NCBI RefSeq assembly: GCF_901709675.1
Contig: NC_051100.1
Coordinates: forward strand, 9,212,786 to 9,276,785
DNA: 64,000 nucleotides
Reading direction: 5' to 3'
From: Syngnathus acus
Taxonomy: Eukaryota; Chordata; Actinopteri; Syngnathiformes; Syngnathidae
In this document: positions 22,522 through 35,600 of the stretch, one piece after another
Layout of the letters: the number at the start of each line of letters is the position of its first letter
How positions within the stretch are numbered: position 1 is the first letter of the stretch
Translations under genes and position numbers: made by a program
Notes under the pieces: generated by a model
Told to the model about the DNA's origin: nothing
What the model saw: the letters and a program-made list of their open reading frames with translations, nothing else
Databases searched by the model: none

Positions 22522-24063
22522 AAAACAAATCATGAGGCTTAATTATCGGATGTACTATTGAATTATTGGCAAACGCTAACACCAACACAAAGTCATACAA
22601 ATAGAATCAATACAATTTTTGTCCTCTGAAATAAACTGTTTTCTTTCTCTTTTCTGTCCGTTTCTTTTTTAACAAATCAAAACAGAACCTGAGGGCGAGC
22701 CTGAAAATAAATGAGCTGGCCAGCTCGATTGAGCTGCAACCATGATATGTCGATAGTTCCAACATTATTTGCTGGTAAACATTTTTTTTTGTCCTAATCA
22801 CAGCTGCTGCAGGCAACACTTTCCCTTTTTGTACCAAGGTGACCCAACTCAAACCACTTAATAATGGGACATGAAGCCTGGAAGAGGATGCTGCCAGGAG
22901 TAAAATGGCCTGTTACACTTCCTCAGTGCGAGGAAATAACGAGCGCAATTTTGCAAATAAATCTAGCAATACTGCTATTAATAACATGGGGAATCATCAA
23001 TACACTTTCCCACAATGCATGTGTGTTATTGCTGACTTGCAACGAGCCTCTAAACAAATGAGCCGGCAGATGCAAACGGTTTTTCAATGTGGTGATTAGG
23101 AGTTGAGTGCATGTCATAAAACTTGACTTGACAACATAATTGATCAGCGCAAGAGGCATAATGAACGCTTTACACAAACTGAGCGAGGATTTCAAGGGGC
23201 TTTGGCATTCTAACTGATTAAGAACAATGATCATTTTCAATCACATCATTGTCTCCTATTTACGGATTGCCCCCGTAGCCATCTAGATTTCTCACATAAC
23301 ATCAACTCAGCCGACAAGCGATCTTTTTTTTTTAACTAACTACCAACTGGCAGAGGTCTTCACCAACTACAGTTATTTCACAAAACCATTCAGGTTTAAT
23401 CACTTGCTCCAATTTTGCAGCAAATACTGAATGTAAAAAACAACTGTCATTTTACAGTCACCCACCTCCTTTATGCAATCTATGTGGGGCTTTAAGTTCT
23501 GGGAAGAAGAGAGTAGATTTTGTGTTTGTAAGCAACAAAACAAGCTACTCATCTGAATCTAATTTAAGTGATCTAGGCCTCCAGATCCCAATGCTGAGAT
23601 TAAAGAACATAAAATGACAAATGTCATTAAATGGATGTCATCACCAAGGTGTCTTACGGGTTTATCCACAATTATACAAGCACTAACTGACACAAATTGC
23701 ATGGCAATCGGCAAACTTTACTACCCCGAAAAGGATGCATGTTGAGAGACAGTAATGAAAGTGTCTTGTTTGCAAGTCCAATCAAAACCTCATCAATCAG
23801 CTTATATAAAAAAAAAAAAAAAAGCACAGAGGCTGTGTCATTTTTGTGAGCGAGGCAAAATGAAGATAGCTTGGAACTAAATTTGGTACGTGTAATCAAA
23901 AATTGACTGGCTGCCTAGATCAAGAGAACGCCATTGAACAACAGTGTTTGAAAAGGCTAGAAGAAAAAAAAAATCTCACACAATATTGTGAGCGATCTTT
24001 TTAGCTTGTGAGAGAAAATATAGTATCGCTGGGGTAACAATGGTCCCTATACTTTGATTAACG

Positions 24064-24118
24064 TCCCCCTGTCCGTCTGTCCCTCTGTCCGTCCATCATC
24101 CATCCATCCATTTTCTGA
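24064..24118 (-). repeat. (CTGTCCGT)n/(ATCC)n tract with a SINE-tail junction
   Basis: Imperfect GTCC/GTCT units pass into CATCCATCCATCC and then CATTTTCTGACC. The last part resembles the junction at the end of the SINE family (CATCCATCCATTTTCTG...CCGCTTA), so this is probably another eroded SINE tail. Confidence 0.6.
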
Positions 24119-27100
24119 CCTACTTAGTATGCTCAGACATGATTAAAATATTCTGATTTGTGGGACTGCAGTTATCCTGAAATGAAGCATACATTTTTTA
24201 GCGAAACATTTCCTCAACTGATCACCTTCAATTCAACCTTTACTCATATGTGTTGCTTTTAGACTTAACGATACACTACAATGTTAGTAATAAAAGGTAC
24301 CTGGTAGGCATTAACGGTTTATTGTAAGAAAATAGCAAACATATTAATAAACTGCATTTGAAGCACAAGATACATTTAAATTGATATCAAACTGGAGGAT
24401 GGGGTGGCAGGTGGTAACTGCCTAGAGAGAGATACGGTCAGTGGCATGAAAATACACACTTGGTCTCGAGAGACAACAACACAACTGTTCACAACATCCT
24501 ACAATCTCAAATAAACACCTCTCTAGGGGAACCTCCCGCCCAACTTACTACATTCAGTGCGCCTCCACCCACTGTTATTATTCACTGCTCATTATCACTG
24601 CTCTGATTAATACGAGCAATTGCCGGGTCCCCTGGCATTAAAGGGAGAATGGGATTGCTGTGTGTTTTAGTTATAAACAGTCAAAGTGCTGTTTAGAATA
24701 CAAAAGAGGTGTTAATATTTGCACTCGAGACTCTTGAACAAAGGCAAGGATTTCTGGCAGACATTACGACCGCATTTTAAGGGCCACACCTGTCAGGTGT
24801 ATGACCTTCAGAAATGGGAAAGTGGTCACCACCACAGACTTTCATAGATTTGTGAGACAAATAGGAATGTTGGATGCATAGAAAAAGAATAACTACAGCA
24901 TTTACATTTCCTTTTGTGTATCTATCAAAAGAAACTCCCACAGTGTGTTTTATGCGTCACGTATTATGTTTAGACGAAAACCAGCATGTGTTATCAAGAG
25001 GATGCGGAATAAAGTGAACTAAAGGTCAAGAGAAATGCCATTTAAAGCATAACTAAAACAGGCAATTCTATTTGTCGTCCAACCTATGAAAGGCTCATGC
25101 TTTCCTCAAAATTGGTCTCATGACTTAACATCAAAAGAAACAAGAAAGCATTTGAATTACTATTCTTAAAGGCATTTCCACATCGTCAGAAAAAAAAAAA
25201 AAAGCGAGCGAGCGAAGTCACCTTCAAAGAATTGCCCCAGTGACAAGGAATTAGAAAGCTAAAATAGTTTCTCGGGGAAGAGGCAGCGATTCTATTATTC
25301 TTTAAAATGCAACGCAATGGCTTTTATGAGGGTGTGGAAAAGCCATTTGAGCAGCAGGTCAGAGAAGTGAGAGGCTTGGCCCTGAGCACATTGTGTCTTA
25401 TCCCTCTCCATTTCCACCTTGTCCCTGAATAATGGGTAGACCTCGCTATTGCCGCCGCAGGCTGATGGCTTCTTACGCCACAGACATCAACATAGTAATA
25501 CCTCTGTGGATAATCTGCCTCTTTAACCAGCACCATGCATTCATTCCAACGGCGTCCAAAAATCACAAGAAGCTATCCACCTGGGATTGCTGATCAAAAA
25601 CAAAGACGTTTCACTCTGACCTAGCTAATATTGTACATTTTTAGCAATTATTTCTTTATACTTCCTATGCTGCTAATGCTGAGTCTGACAAGTAGGACTC
25701 CACTTCTATCTATGCAAATGAAAACATTTGACTTTAATAATCACGACAACACATAAACAGTATATAAATAATAGATAGACTATGAGGGAAATGAAGATCA
25801 TGTGGAGCAGCTTGGTTCATTGTAGGAAAGGTATTAGATGTATTTATATCTTGACGTACATAGTTTGAATTCCGTTTAGATTTCAAATTCAATATATACA
25901 TATATTCATTCAACTGTCAAAACAATAAGATGACACAGAAGTGAAAAAAATCATCTGATTTTAAAATTATGCAAAACATGAACTATGACAGCATTCATAT
26001 TTCAATGGCTTACGTTTATGTGATACTTTTCTCAAAATACTACAATTTGTCTGATTGGATTAAGTATTGAAGTCTAGAAATCTGTGTTTGATAGCATGAT
26101 TATTTAGTCTCTTTGTTGATGTTCAATTTGTGGACTCGCATTAAATAATGAAGAAACTATTATCAATAATTAAACTGAGAGAGGCTGACAAAATGTTATG
26201 CATTTGAGAATATTTCTGAATGGCTTCTGATACAAAACAAATAATGCTGTGTAAAAATGCAAAGCCAAAATAAAAAGTAGATCCTTCACAAATGTATATT
26301 GGGCTACAATCAGATTGAAGCCTGAACAAATATGCATTATAAAAACAAAAGCCTCAAAATCTTCTTGCATTACATATCATTTGATATCCATCTTGAAATA
26401 TACTGTGAATGTACTTCCTCACCATGTTTGTTCCAAAACCACATGATGGCACATCCATAAATATGATGATTAATTGATTTCTGTGGGTAAGAGGGAAGCT
26501 AGAACTGAAAAAGAATATCCAATGACAGAGATTTGACACTTCATGCTGCAGATGTTCAACAATATACTAATATCAGGCAAGTACAACCACAAAAGCCCAC
26601 CCATTAGAGCCTTCTAATGACAACCTTTTAAAGCCTCTTCAGACAGTTCTGACTTATGACTTATTGTGTAACCACACTATAGAAGTCAATTTGAGTCAAT
26701 TTCCATTGAAAGAATTGTTTGAAACTCAAAGTGAACCTTACTTTGTTTATGAACTACATCTCAGCAACCTTAATTAACATATTGTGAGCAGATGGGAAGT
26801 AAAAATCATACTTGCATTCAAATTTATTTTGTTCAAATAAATTATGCTTGTAGGTCAAAAAACAGATACCAAACTAAATTAGACAATGAATGATGATACA
26901 TTTAATGAACATAATCACTATGATGCTCTGATGACATTTTAACTTGCTTCCCAATGTCGCAAGCTGAGAAAAACAATGTACTTGTCATAGGAATAAATCA
27001 TAATGCATTGCTGGTGATAAAGCTGTTCTATGAAAGTGTTTTATGAAATTGTTTTTGTAAAATGTTTTTATGTTATCAATTTATAAAGGGGAAAAAAAAA

Positions 27101-27590
27101 CAAGACAATTGTCACTGGGCAGTAACATTAAGAAAAGTGGCGGGAAATTTTCAAATAAATAAAATGATACTACTTATGGAATGTATGTCAAATTGAAGTC
27201 TAGGGATGACTTAAATTGCTAAGCCATTTTTGAGTTGAGAACAAAATGCACGTAATAAAGAAGGAAATTTGAAATGATGGAACAGCAATGATAGACAGAA
27301 CCTTAGCTTGGAGTACCATTAGCCATTCCTTGCAGACAATTTGAGGTTCTTTCGGCTCACCAGGATGAGAGAGGTGACAGAATCCGGGGAATAGAAGTCC
27401 AGGATTGATAATGACCACTTGAATTTAAGGATATAAAAACTGCTCATTATCGTTTTTCCTTTTTTTAGATGTTACTGCTGCCTCACAAGGCCACCACTTG
27501 CCACAGCTGCCACCTTCATTCGGCATGGAGTCAGGGCATGGCTGCTTGGCTGGTAAATTGGACAAAAATGGCACTCTAATGAGCTACTGC

Positions 27591-27611
27591 AAAAAAAAAA
27601 AAAAAAAAAAA
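27591..27611 (+). repeat. A21 homopolymer run
   Basis: Twenty-one A residues. Similar runs lie at 5805-5821, 11591-11610, 23808-23823 and 55617-55640. None has a recognisable retroposed body next to it. Confidence 0.9.
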
Positions 27612-30600
27612 GAACACTGACAAAAGACGGAAAAAAATATTTTGAGTGAGAAATGAAGTCACAGGGGGGGCAAATAACAATTTCCTTGGCCAGATTCAAT
27701 TCAGGCTTCCCAGGTAAACGTCATGTTTTTGAGTTCTCTACTTTTTCTACTTTGTATATATCTGTCAGAGTCATCAGGTTGCAGAACAAGTAAGTGGCTG
27801 AAGTGAGGCTAAAGAATACGAAGCTCTTGTTCTGACGTTGAATCCCCCCAAAAGCCACGGTATCACATGAGGGCTGGGAACGGGGCTCCGGGAACCGTAG
27901 TGAGTATTGCGCGGCTGAATAAGTGTCACCTTGCGGGATGAGATTCTTTTCATCAAGTCTCCCCATCTTACCATGACCCTTGCCATCTGCGAAACAGATG
28001 ATACTAATGAGGGACAGCTCCTTGCTCCCACTAGCAATCATGCACACTGCTTCCATTGTATTACACTGTCCCTGCTGGCTTAAGAGTCAAAGACACCGCT
28101 CATTACGCAAACAAAAACAAACACTGACAGACATCGACACAGTGGAACGAGCTGACACAATAAAGTGCTTACATGTTTATTCATGAAGAACAAAGTGTAA
28201 AAAAGTTTTAGCTTTTAACGAGTCATAAGTTAGTGCACAATAAGTGGTTGACCTTTCAGCTTCGACGCTGTACCGAAATAATGAGAAAAAAAACGACAGT
28301 GATGTTAATATTTGGTGGAGGGGAAGGGGGTGAGAGGGTGGGGACGCATCGCTTTGCCTTGCAAGATTTGAAAGGGAGCAACCTTCATAAGACACAGGGT
28401 CAGACGGGGTTAATTACTCTGCAGAAGCCCCTCAAATTTCTGCCCAAGGATATTAATGAAGTGATCCAAAAGAAAGCAGCTGCTCACCTATCAACAGCCC
28501 CCCCCCCCCGACCCCTACCCCACCCATCGCACCCCACTGACTTTTCTTAACCCAACAACTAACCACAACCCTCAATCCCTCTACCCCCCACTGCTGTGAG
28601 ACTCTACTGGTTTGGGAAGCACTGTGCCAGGGAAGAAGCAGATTCGACTCCCCCCTGAGAGCATGACAGCACCCGAATTGACGGCCGCAGATTGGGAGGC
28701 GGAGGTTGCACAAAATGGTGGGGTGTGCATATGTCCCTGTGATGCTATGCTAAGAGTCACTTTTCTTTTTTCCCTACATCAACCAAAAATGTTCACAAGA
28801 ATGAGAACAAAGGCTTAAAAAAAAATACACTTTTTGTATTTGCCCCCGTTGATTGTTTGGGATGTAACAAATTACCTTATGTTACATATAATTAATTACT
28901 GTAAAGTATATGAATTATTGCACGTAAAAAAATAAAAAATAATCAAATAAACGCAAACCTTTCAAACAGGTTTTGACAAACGCAAACATCTCATTGTTCT
29001 TGCCCACTCTCAAAAATCCACATCAAAGACGACTTGAACTGAATAAGACTAAATTCATTTTTGAAGTGTTATTTTTTCATTAACTCCTTGTTTGCAGTTA
29101 CTCAACTGCGGGGGAGACGAGGTGTAAAGTGTTTGAGTGTTGTCTTTATAACAACAATAATGCGTAGAGGTAAAACTACATTATATTTTTCCACAAATCA
29201 ATATTCATTACTGATTACATTATATACCACTGCATGTCAACTAAACAAATAAAATAACTATTCTGTAGAAAACACCCTCCAACATTATTGATGCACACAA
29301 CACTAAAAAAAAATGAGCAGAGCGGTCATTGGGATTCTAATGACATACAAGAGCATCATCATAAAAGATCATCTTCATTACAAAATGAACTCATTCAGAA
29401 AATCCGCTGGGATTTTTTTTTCCATGATTGTCAAATTTTCCAGAAAGGATTTTGTAGCAGTTCCTCTATATTACCTGTCAACTTGAATGATCAATCGTAT
29501 GGATGATGTCTTTCCTTTCTGCCATTGAAACAAATGTCCTTGAATGAGGTGCAGGAGGTTAAATATTCCCTGTGTGGAAATTTCCCCTACAGGCAGAGGC
29601 ATCATTTAGCTTGCACAGGTTGAGGTCTTCAGAGACCCGTTTAGCAGAGTGAAATCTCTTTCCAGTCTACACGCTGAGATTTATTTCGCACAATTCTACT
29701 GCTGAAGACCAGTATACCAGTGTGACAGCACATATAAGAAACCGTGGGTGACTTGTAATGAGAGGTCACTATAAAGAATACAGCACGAGTCACAAGCTGG
29801 AATCAATAAATCCATCACAACCACTATGATAAAAGTTAAAAAAATAAAATAAAAAAAAATAGCAGTGGAAATGGGAGATTTTTCTCTCAATGCAGAAACT
29901 GTTTATACGGTTGAGGGCTTATGCAGACTCAATGGAACATGTTAGGTAAATTGACCTAAAAATACATTTTTGAAATTTTTCCCTGAGTTGAGGTTAGATA
30001 GTGGTATCCAGCAAAGACATTACAGCACTGCCATGCACCGTGTCCCTATTATTCCTTTGTGTCAGAAATATGACCTCTTCTTTGTTTCATCTTCACACAT
30101 CTTATAAGTGAGCAGTCACACTTGAAGCATTCCCTCGTGACCGTTCTTCACCTTTTCTCTGTGCGTGTACAGTCTTATGATTAAAGCAGTGGTTTGGTCA
30201 GTGAAGTCATTCAGCTCATGAGGAAGTCAGGTTGTGGCTGCTTGTATTTGTTTGGATCATAATAACGTAGTGACGATGACAAAGGTTTTCTTTTGTGCGA
30301 TTGTAATGTTTTATAGATCGATATCTATGGTATCAAATATCCAAAAATGGTACTGCAAAAATGATAGGAATATGCATGTCAGGCCACTAGTTAGCAATGT
30401 CTCGAGTTGAAAGGATTTCTGTTGATTATTGTGTTAGAATATACGTGGGCTCCTAATCTGAGGCATATATTGCAAGTTATTAGATGACACAGTAATATTT
30501 TGTTAGTGATGCACTTGTATCCCTATCATATTTATTTTCACAAATGTCTATTTGAAGATTTTTCCTACATATTTTCTGATTAAATTGATCCATTTAAACC

Positions 30601-31947
30601 AGTCATATAAATGGGCTGTAAGATTGAGGAGAACATTGACTATGTTGTCTATCAGACGATAACAAATACGAGGTGTGAAATCAGCTTAGCTGTTGATGAC
30701 ACACACACGGACACAGGAGGACATTGTGCTCACCTTTACACTTGGTGATAGCATCACAATCTACTGTCTTGGGCAGCACTTGCTTTGGCCCTCCTTATCT
30801 ACCTTGCTGTCAATACAGACAACCCCGGGCTCCACTGGGGGCATGAGGTGGTATTGACATTCAGCTCAAACTCACAGCTCTGAGTGGAGTCCAGGGTGTT
30901 TCACATGAATTATGCATGCCTTGACGCCATGGTGCAGTGCAACACTAGTGCCATCATAATTGAAACAATTGAAAAGACAATACCAGATGGGTCAATAATT
31001 AGACAGCAGGAGGAAGAAACTTGATCCGGACGCTCCCCTGCTTGCCCTGCCAACCCAACCGCCCAACACAGGGAGGGGACCTTTACCGACACGTCTCAAT
31101 TCCCTGCAGTGCACAGCTAAGTGCTGCATGACTTGTCGAATTGTGTGGTAATGTTGGAGGGTATGTGGTTATATTTGGAGGTATAGGACAACTGTTAGAG
31201 GAATGTCTCACACGACATTGCACTTCAATTTGTTGTTTCTCACCTAAAAGAAATCTGCAAATTCAGCTCTTTTAAGCACTTCTTATTGCGATTGGATGAG
31301 AAATCAAATGTGTTCCATGTGTCATATATTGTTCGCATCACAGATTACATATCTGAGAATTGTTATCTACAGGGCTACAAAAAAATAGTGCCAGGTGACT
31401 GATCTTTCCCCTCCAGCATTGCACTTTCATAAATCCATAGTGACGGCTCCCAGCAGATCCATTACACTCCCCGGTTTCTGGCCAGTGCAATGACTCAAGA
31501 ATATCACCATAAAAACTGTAAGCCACAAAAGCGTTTATCCATTGGCATTACCTTTCAAGCAACCTGAGGAAACAGAAGCAACATGACAGTGTGAAAAACC
31601 CTCAGGCTAGCATGTGTCATAAAAATTAGGAGGACATGACTCCATTCGGTGCTGCCAAGACTTGTAGACATGAGGAAACCATCGGTTAGCATACTGTACC
31701 GTATCAATCACATTGAATAGATAAAGCTTAAAAAAGATCTGTTATGCAATTACACCAATTAGTGTGTGGGTATATTCAAACGGCGCAAGGGCCGACAATT
31801 CTACAGTAATTTACGAATGTTGAAAACTACTGATGGTATGCTGGAACTATTCTGAGGTGTTTGGAATAATGGTGTTTTTGTAAATAAAGTTTGAACTTAA
31901 GGTAAATCTAGACTGAAAGTATACAAACTTGAAGTCGCACAGGACTA

Positions 31948-32182
31948 CCATAATTTTCGAACTATAAACTACTTTTTATACAAGTCGGTTTATCTATGGA
32001 TTTTTTATGATTTTTATTATATTGTAAGAGGATTTGTTTTGGTAATACAGATAATAGAAATGAGAACATTTCATTTAAAACACCTGCGGCTTATACCTTG
32101 TATATAAACAAAACAATATTTTCCCTTAATTTTAATTGGTGCATCTTGTATTCAGGTGTGGTTAACCGTCCAGAAATTAAGG
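31948..32182. mobile_element. Diverged 235 bp member of the CCGTATTTT-end transposon family
   Basis: The left end CCATAATTTTCGAACTATAA and the right end (minus strand) CCTTAATTTCTGGAC are mutated versions of CCGTATTTTCCGGACTATAA. TA lies on both sides (31946-31947 and 32183-32184). Interior traces such as GCATCTTGTATTCAGGTG correspond to the GCGCCTTATAGTCCGGTG of better-kept copies. Divergence suggests an older insertion than the 7723 copy. Confidence 0.62.
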
Positions 32183-32494
32183 TAATAAATCATGTCTATG
32201 TATTTATATCAAGTTGTATAAAAGCGGAGAACTTTGTCAAGCCCATGACATGATAAAAAACAAACGTGTTCTTTCTTTAACTGGTCTTTTTGCACTGAGG
32301 TGGTATCCCTAAAAACACACACAGGCTCTTTTGCATTGCTACCCTTCTCCATTAGGGTTTATGGCAAACCATATGCCGTTTAATGGGAAGGTTAATGTTA
32401 TTTTTTACGGACCACAGCAGGAGCCTAAACCCACAACATTAAAAACCTGCAATTGCAACGTGTGATACAAACATAGGACACAGGAAAAAAAAAA

Positions 32495-32515
32495 ATATAT
32501 ATATATATATCTATA

Positions 32516-32546
<31 letters not shown>

Positions 32547-32583
32547 AGATATATATATAGATATATATAGATATATGCGCACA

Positions 32584-32615
<32 letters not shown>

Positions 32616-32616
32616 C
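32495..32616 (+). repeat. Composite (AT)n/(ATAG)n/(ACGC)n microsatellite
   Basis: An A run at 32485-32494 is followed by AT dinucleotides interspersed with ATAG units to 32576, then GCAC/ACGC units to 32616. Minus-strand frames made of Ile-Tyr and Arg-Ala-Cys repeats are artefacts. Confidence 0.95.
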
Positions 32617-35600
32617 ATTTACAATCCTAAAAGCCTAATGAACAGAAGAAGCATAACAATTTGGTAGAGAAAATCAAAGACAAGGCAACGGTTTAGGCGG
32701 GCGGTAGTCTTGCATAATTAGCTGTGAAAATGGCACTACAGGAGACTGTTATTCAGCGTGGTTAATTAGTTTTTTTTTATCCCAAGCCTTGGATGAGGGG
32801 TAAACAAAGCCACAAGATTCAAACTTTTCTTTCTTGTGACAACGGCACTGTCAAGTGAGCCATAAACTGTGCACTGCCGTCCCTGAGAATTAAGTGGTAG
32901 TGTTCTCCCTGGGTCTCGGTTACATTATCAAGAAGCCTGAGGCCTTGTGGGTATTCATGTTAAGTGCCTCTAGTAAATTATATAGTCTGTCCTTACAGGG
33001 GAGGAACTACTAGAGGACACTGTAGGACATTCAAAAACATGGTGACAGATTTTAAACGAAATTTATTAAAGTCAACTTTCATTTAGTTGTGTTTGCTTAT
33101 CATGGGGGAGTGTTTTTTTCCACATATATTTTTATTTGACATCTTGTTCGAATCAATTCTTGCTTTCTAAACAGCTTGGTTGTCACTGGTGTTCATAGTT
33201 TTGGCTAGACAGCAACGCAATTTATTTGAAGGCTGCACTCAGCGAGGCGAACAACTCTGACTGAAGGTGGGAGACAGTCTCAAGATCACAAAGACTTTGG
33301 TCACTGGAATACTTAGCTAGAATTGCTCCTAATCGCTACCCCCAAATTACTCGACGTTAGATTGCTCGCTAACAAAAGCATAGTGACTAACTTGGCAGCA
33401 CTGGTCAGCATGTATGTAATACATAAATGTCGCCATTTGACTTTAGGCTCTATTTTCTTGTCATAGTGTAAACAAGTGAGTACAATGTAACATGGAGTCC
33501 TGACCGACCTTATGAACCATGAGTAGTTCTAAATAATCATAATCAGCCAGAGTATTGTCGATTAAACACTCTCTCAAAACAGTGTGGGAGTCGTGCATAA
33601 GGTTGTCATTGTGCTGTTTGTCCACCAAATGAAGCTCTGTGTTCTCAATCCAATTAGCATTTTTTTCCTAAAACAGTGACGATTGGCCCAGTTTCAGCTT
33701 AAATTTCTCTACATCATATATTTAAAATGGAACATCTGTCAAAGATGATTTTCTTGAAGGTATCACTTAACGGGATAGAGTAGGAGAAACGTGTTTCAAT
33801 GTTAAGGATCGGCATGCATAAATAATGTCACTTCACTCATGTTTATATCTCGTATCCATTTATGACCTAAATATAAATACAAAAAAAGAGGAAAGGGGGG
33901 AAAAACCCAAAAAAGGGGATGAGCCACCCATTATTGTCGGTATACAGCGAGTAGTAAATTCCCTGTGCTACTGAAAACAAAACTAAACTAAAAATATTGT
34001 AACTGGACAATTGGAATTGTTTGATGGGAAGACATGATTGCATTAACGCTACTGCCACTTTCCACTTCAAACCTGACCTTTTAGTAGACACTTCATCTGC
34101 CACCCACACGCTACCATTCTGATGCATCACTGTCAGTGTGAGGCTCAGGCACCTTTACTGACGCCCAACGACCTACCTCCGCCCAACACCAGCACCTTTC
34201 CGCCCAATTTCAGCCTAATAACCAGGCTGCCACACAGACTGTTGCTGCCCCTGCACCCCATTACTCCAAAGACCACTCAACTACTATTTCCATCATTTTT
34301 TTTCAGGGTAAGATCGCTTCACTACTTTCTTTCTGCTAATGTTTACCCGATCAGTCAAAATGACCCCCCACCCATCTCGTTTGCTGGTGATGAATGACCG
34401 TTGGCTGTCTCACTGACAGCTCGGCAGCTGACGCTACACAATTACAGTATCACCATTTAGGTAAAATTACCAAATTACTCCAGTCCTCAAGAGGCCTGAA
34501 GAACTGACAGGCCGACCAACAAAAGAAACAAATATCTGAAAAGGAGAGCAACAAGCCTTGCCTCTGCATGTGAACAGTGAAATTGAGTTTGCTCTGTTTC
34601 TTGAGAGGGGAGCCATGCATTTCAACCGATGAGCCAGAGGGAGAGTGGATTAGTCTGGCAGACAAAAAGAAAAAACACATTTTCTCCCTCATAAATAATG
34701 CTTAAAAACATCTGGCCTTTCCTTGATATGCAATCTTCCTTGTCATGCTTCCTTGTGTCAGTCGTAAATTTACGTTTCAATCCAAGAATAATGATGAGGA
34801 AATCATAATATGATATGCTTATGGAAGGATTTTACGTTGATTTCGGGGGTAGGGGATTTCATGTCTTCATTTTATATTCTCTTTAAATGAAAAAGTAAGC
34901 TGCTAATATGTAATATTCTGGTCACACTTCACCTTCTATTTGCACCTACCGATATGCATTTCTTAATACTTGATCAGTGACAGATAAATTCGAGAAATGC
35001 ACAAGACTATAAGTCAGAGCTGGAGGTTAAGTGGCATGCACATGAAGGGACATTTATGACGCGAGTGCTGAAACTGAGCAGTAACGTGCCTTTGCTCTGT
35101 GTGTTTTTTTCTCTCACGGCCACCGTGGTTGATTTAAACAAAAGAAACGCATTTTTGAGCCTGCCATGATGCTAAAATGAACTGCAATGTGTTGTGTCTT
35201 AAAATGTGTTGTGAAACAGTCAATTCCGTTGTAGTGATCATTTCATTTGTGGTTAATAGTGCTCAGTAAATATTGCTTTAAGATCATTACCCATGTTTTC
35301 CCTTTCAGAACTAGTTGAGATCTTTGCGTCAAAAAAAGACCATTAGGTCTACTCGTCTTTTTATGGCACTGAAGCAAGACGAAATAAGTATGTTTGTCAA
35401 AATTGATGAAAAATTACAACTTTCTGATGGAAAAGCATCTATAGTGGAAATTATACTGGTATGCGCTTGAACATTAAGGTCAGAATGAAATCAAAATAGT
35501 AACATTTTAAACAAAGCAGCCTTTGTTGTTGTGGAAGTGTATGATGAAGCAGACTATGCTTTCATTAATGGTGAAAAGGTTTGCCTTGGCTGTCTGTGTT

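Larger units (their letters stand above)
22522..31945. other. macrod2: Intron, long stretch without recognised gene
   Basis: It contains the SINE-tail tract at 24064, A runs at 23808 and 27591, and a C run at 28498-28508. GC-richer patches at 24530-24660, 25320-25560 and 27840-28080 have no convincing exon signals. 24530-24660 looks like possible conserved noncoding sequence (CACTGCTCTGATTAATACGA, then GCAATTGCC). Confidence 0.5.

Noticed and set aside
34291-34312. TTTTTTTTCAGGGTAAG as a recursive splice site on the + strand
   Set aside because: The gene runs on the minus strand, and the extra G breaks the CAG-GTAAG juxtaposition needed for a ratchet site.
34122-34397. Pro/Thr-rich 91-codon + frame
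   Set aside because: A C-rich stretch gives a low-complexity frame; no domain or start context supports it.
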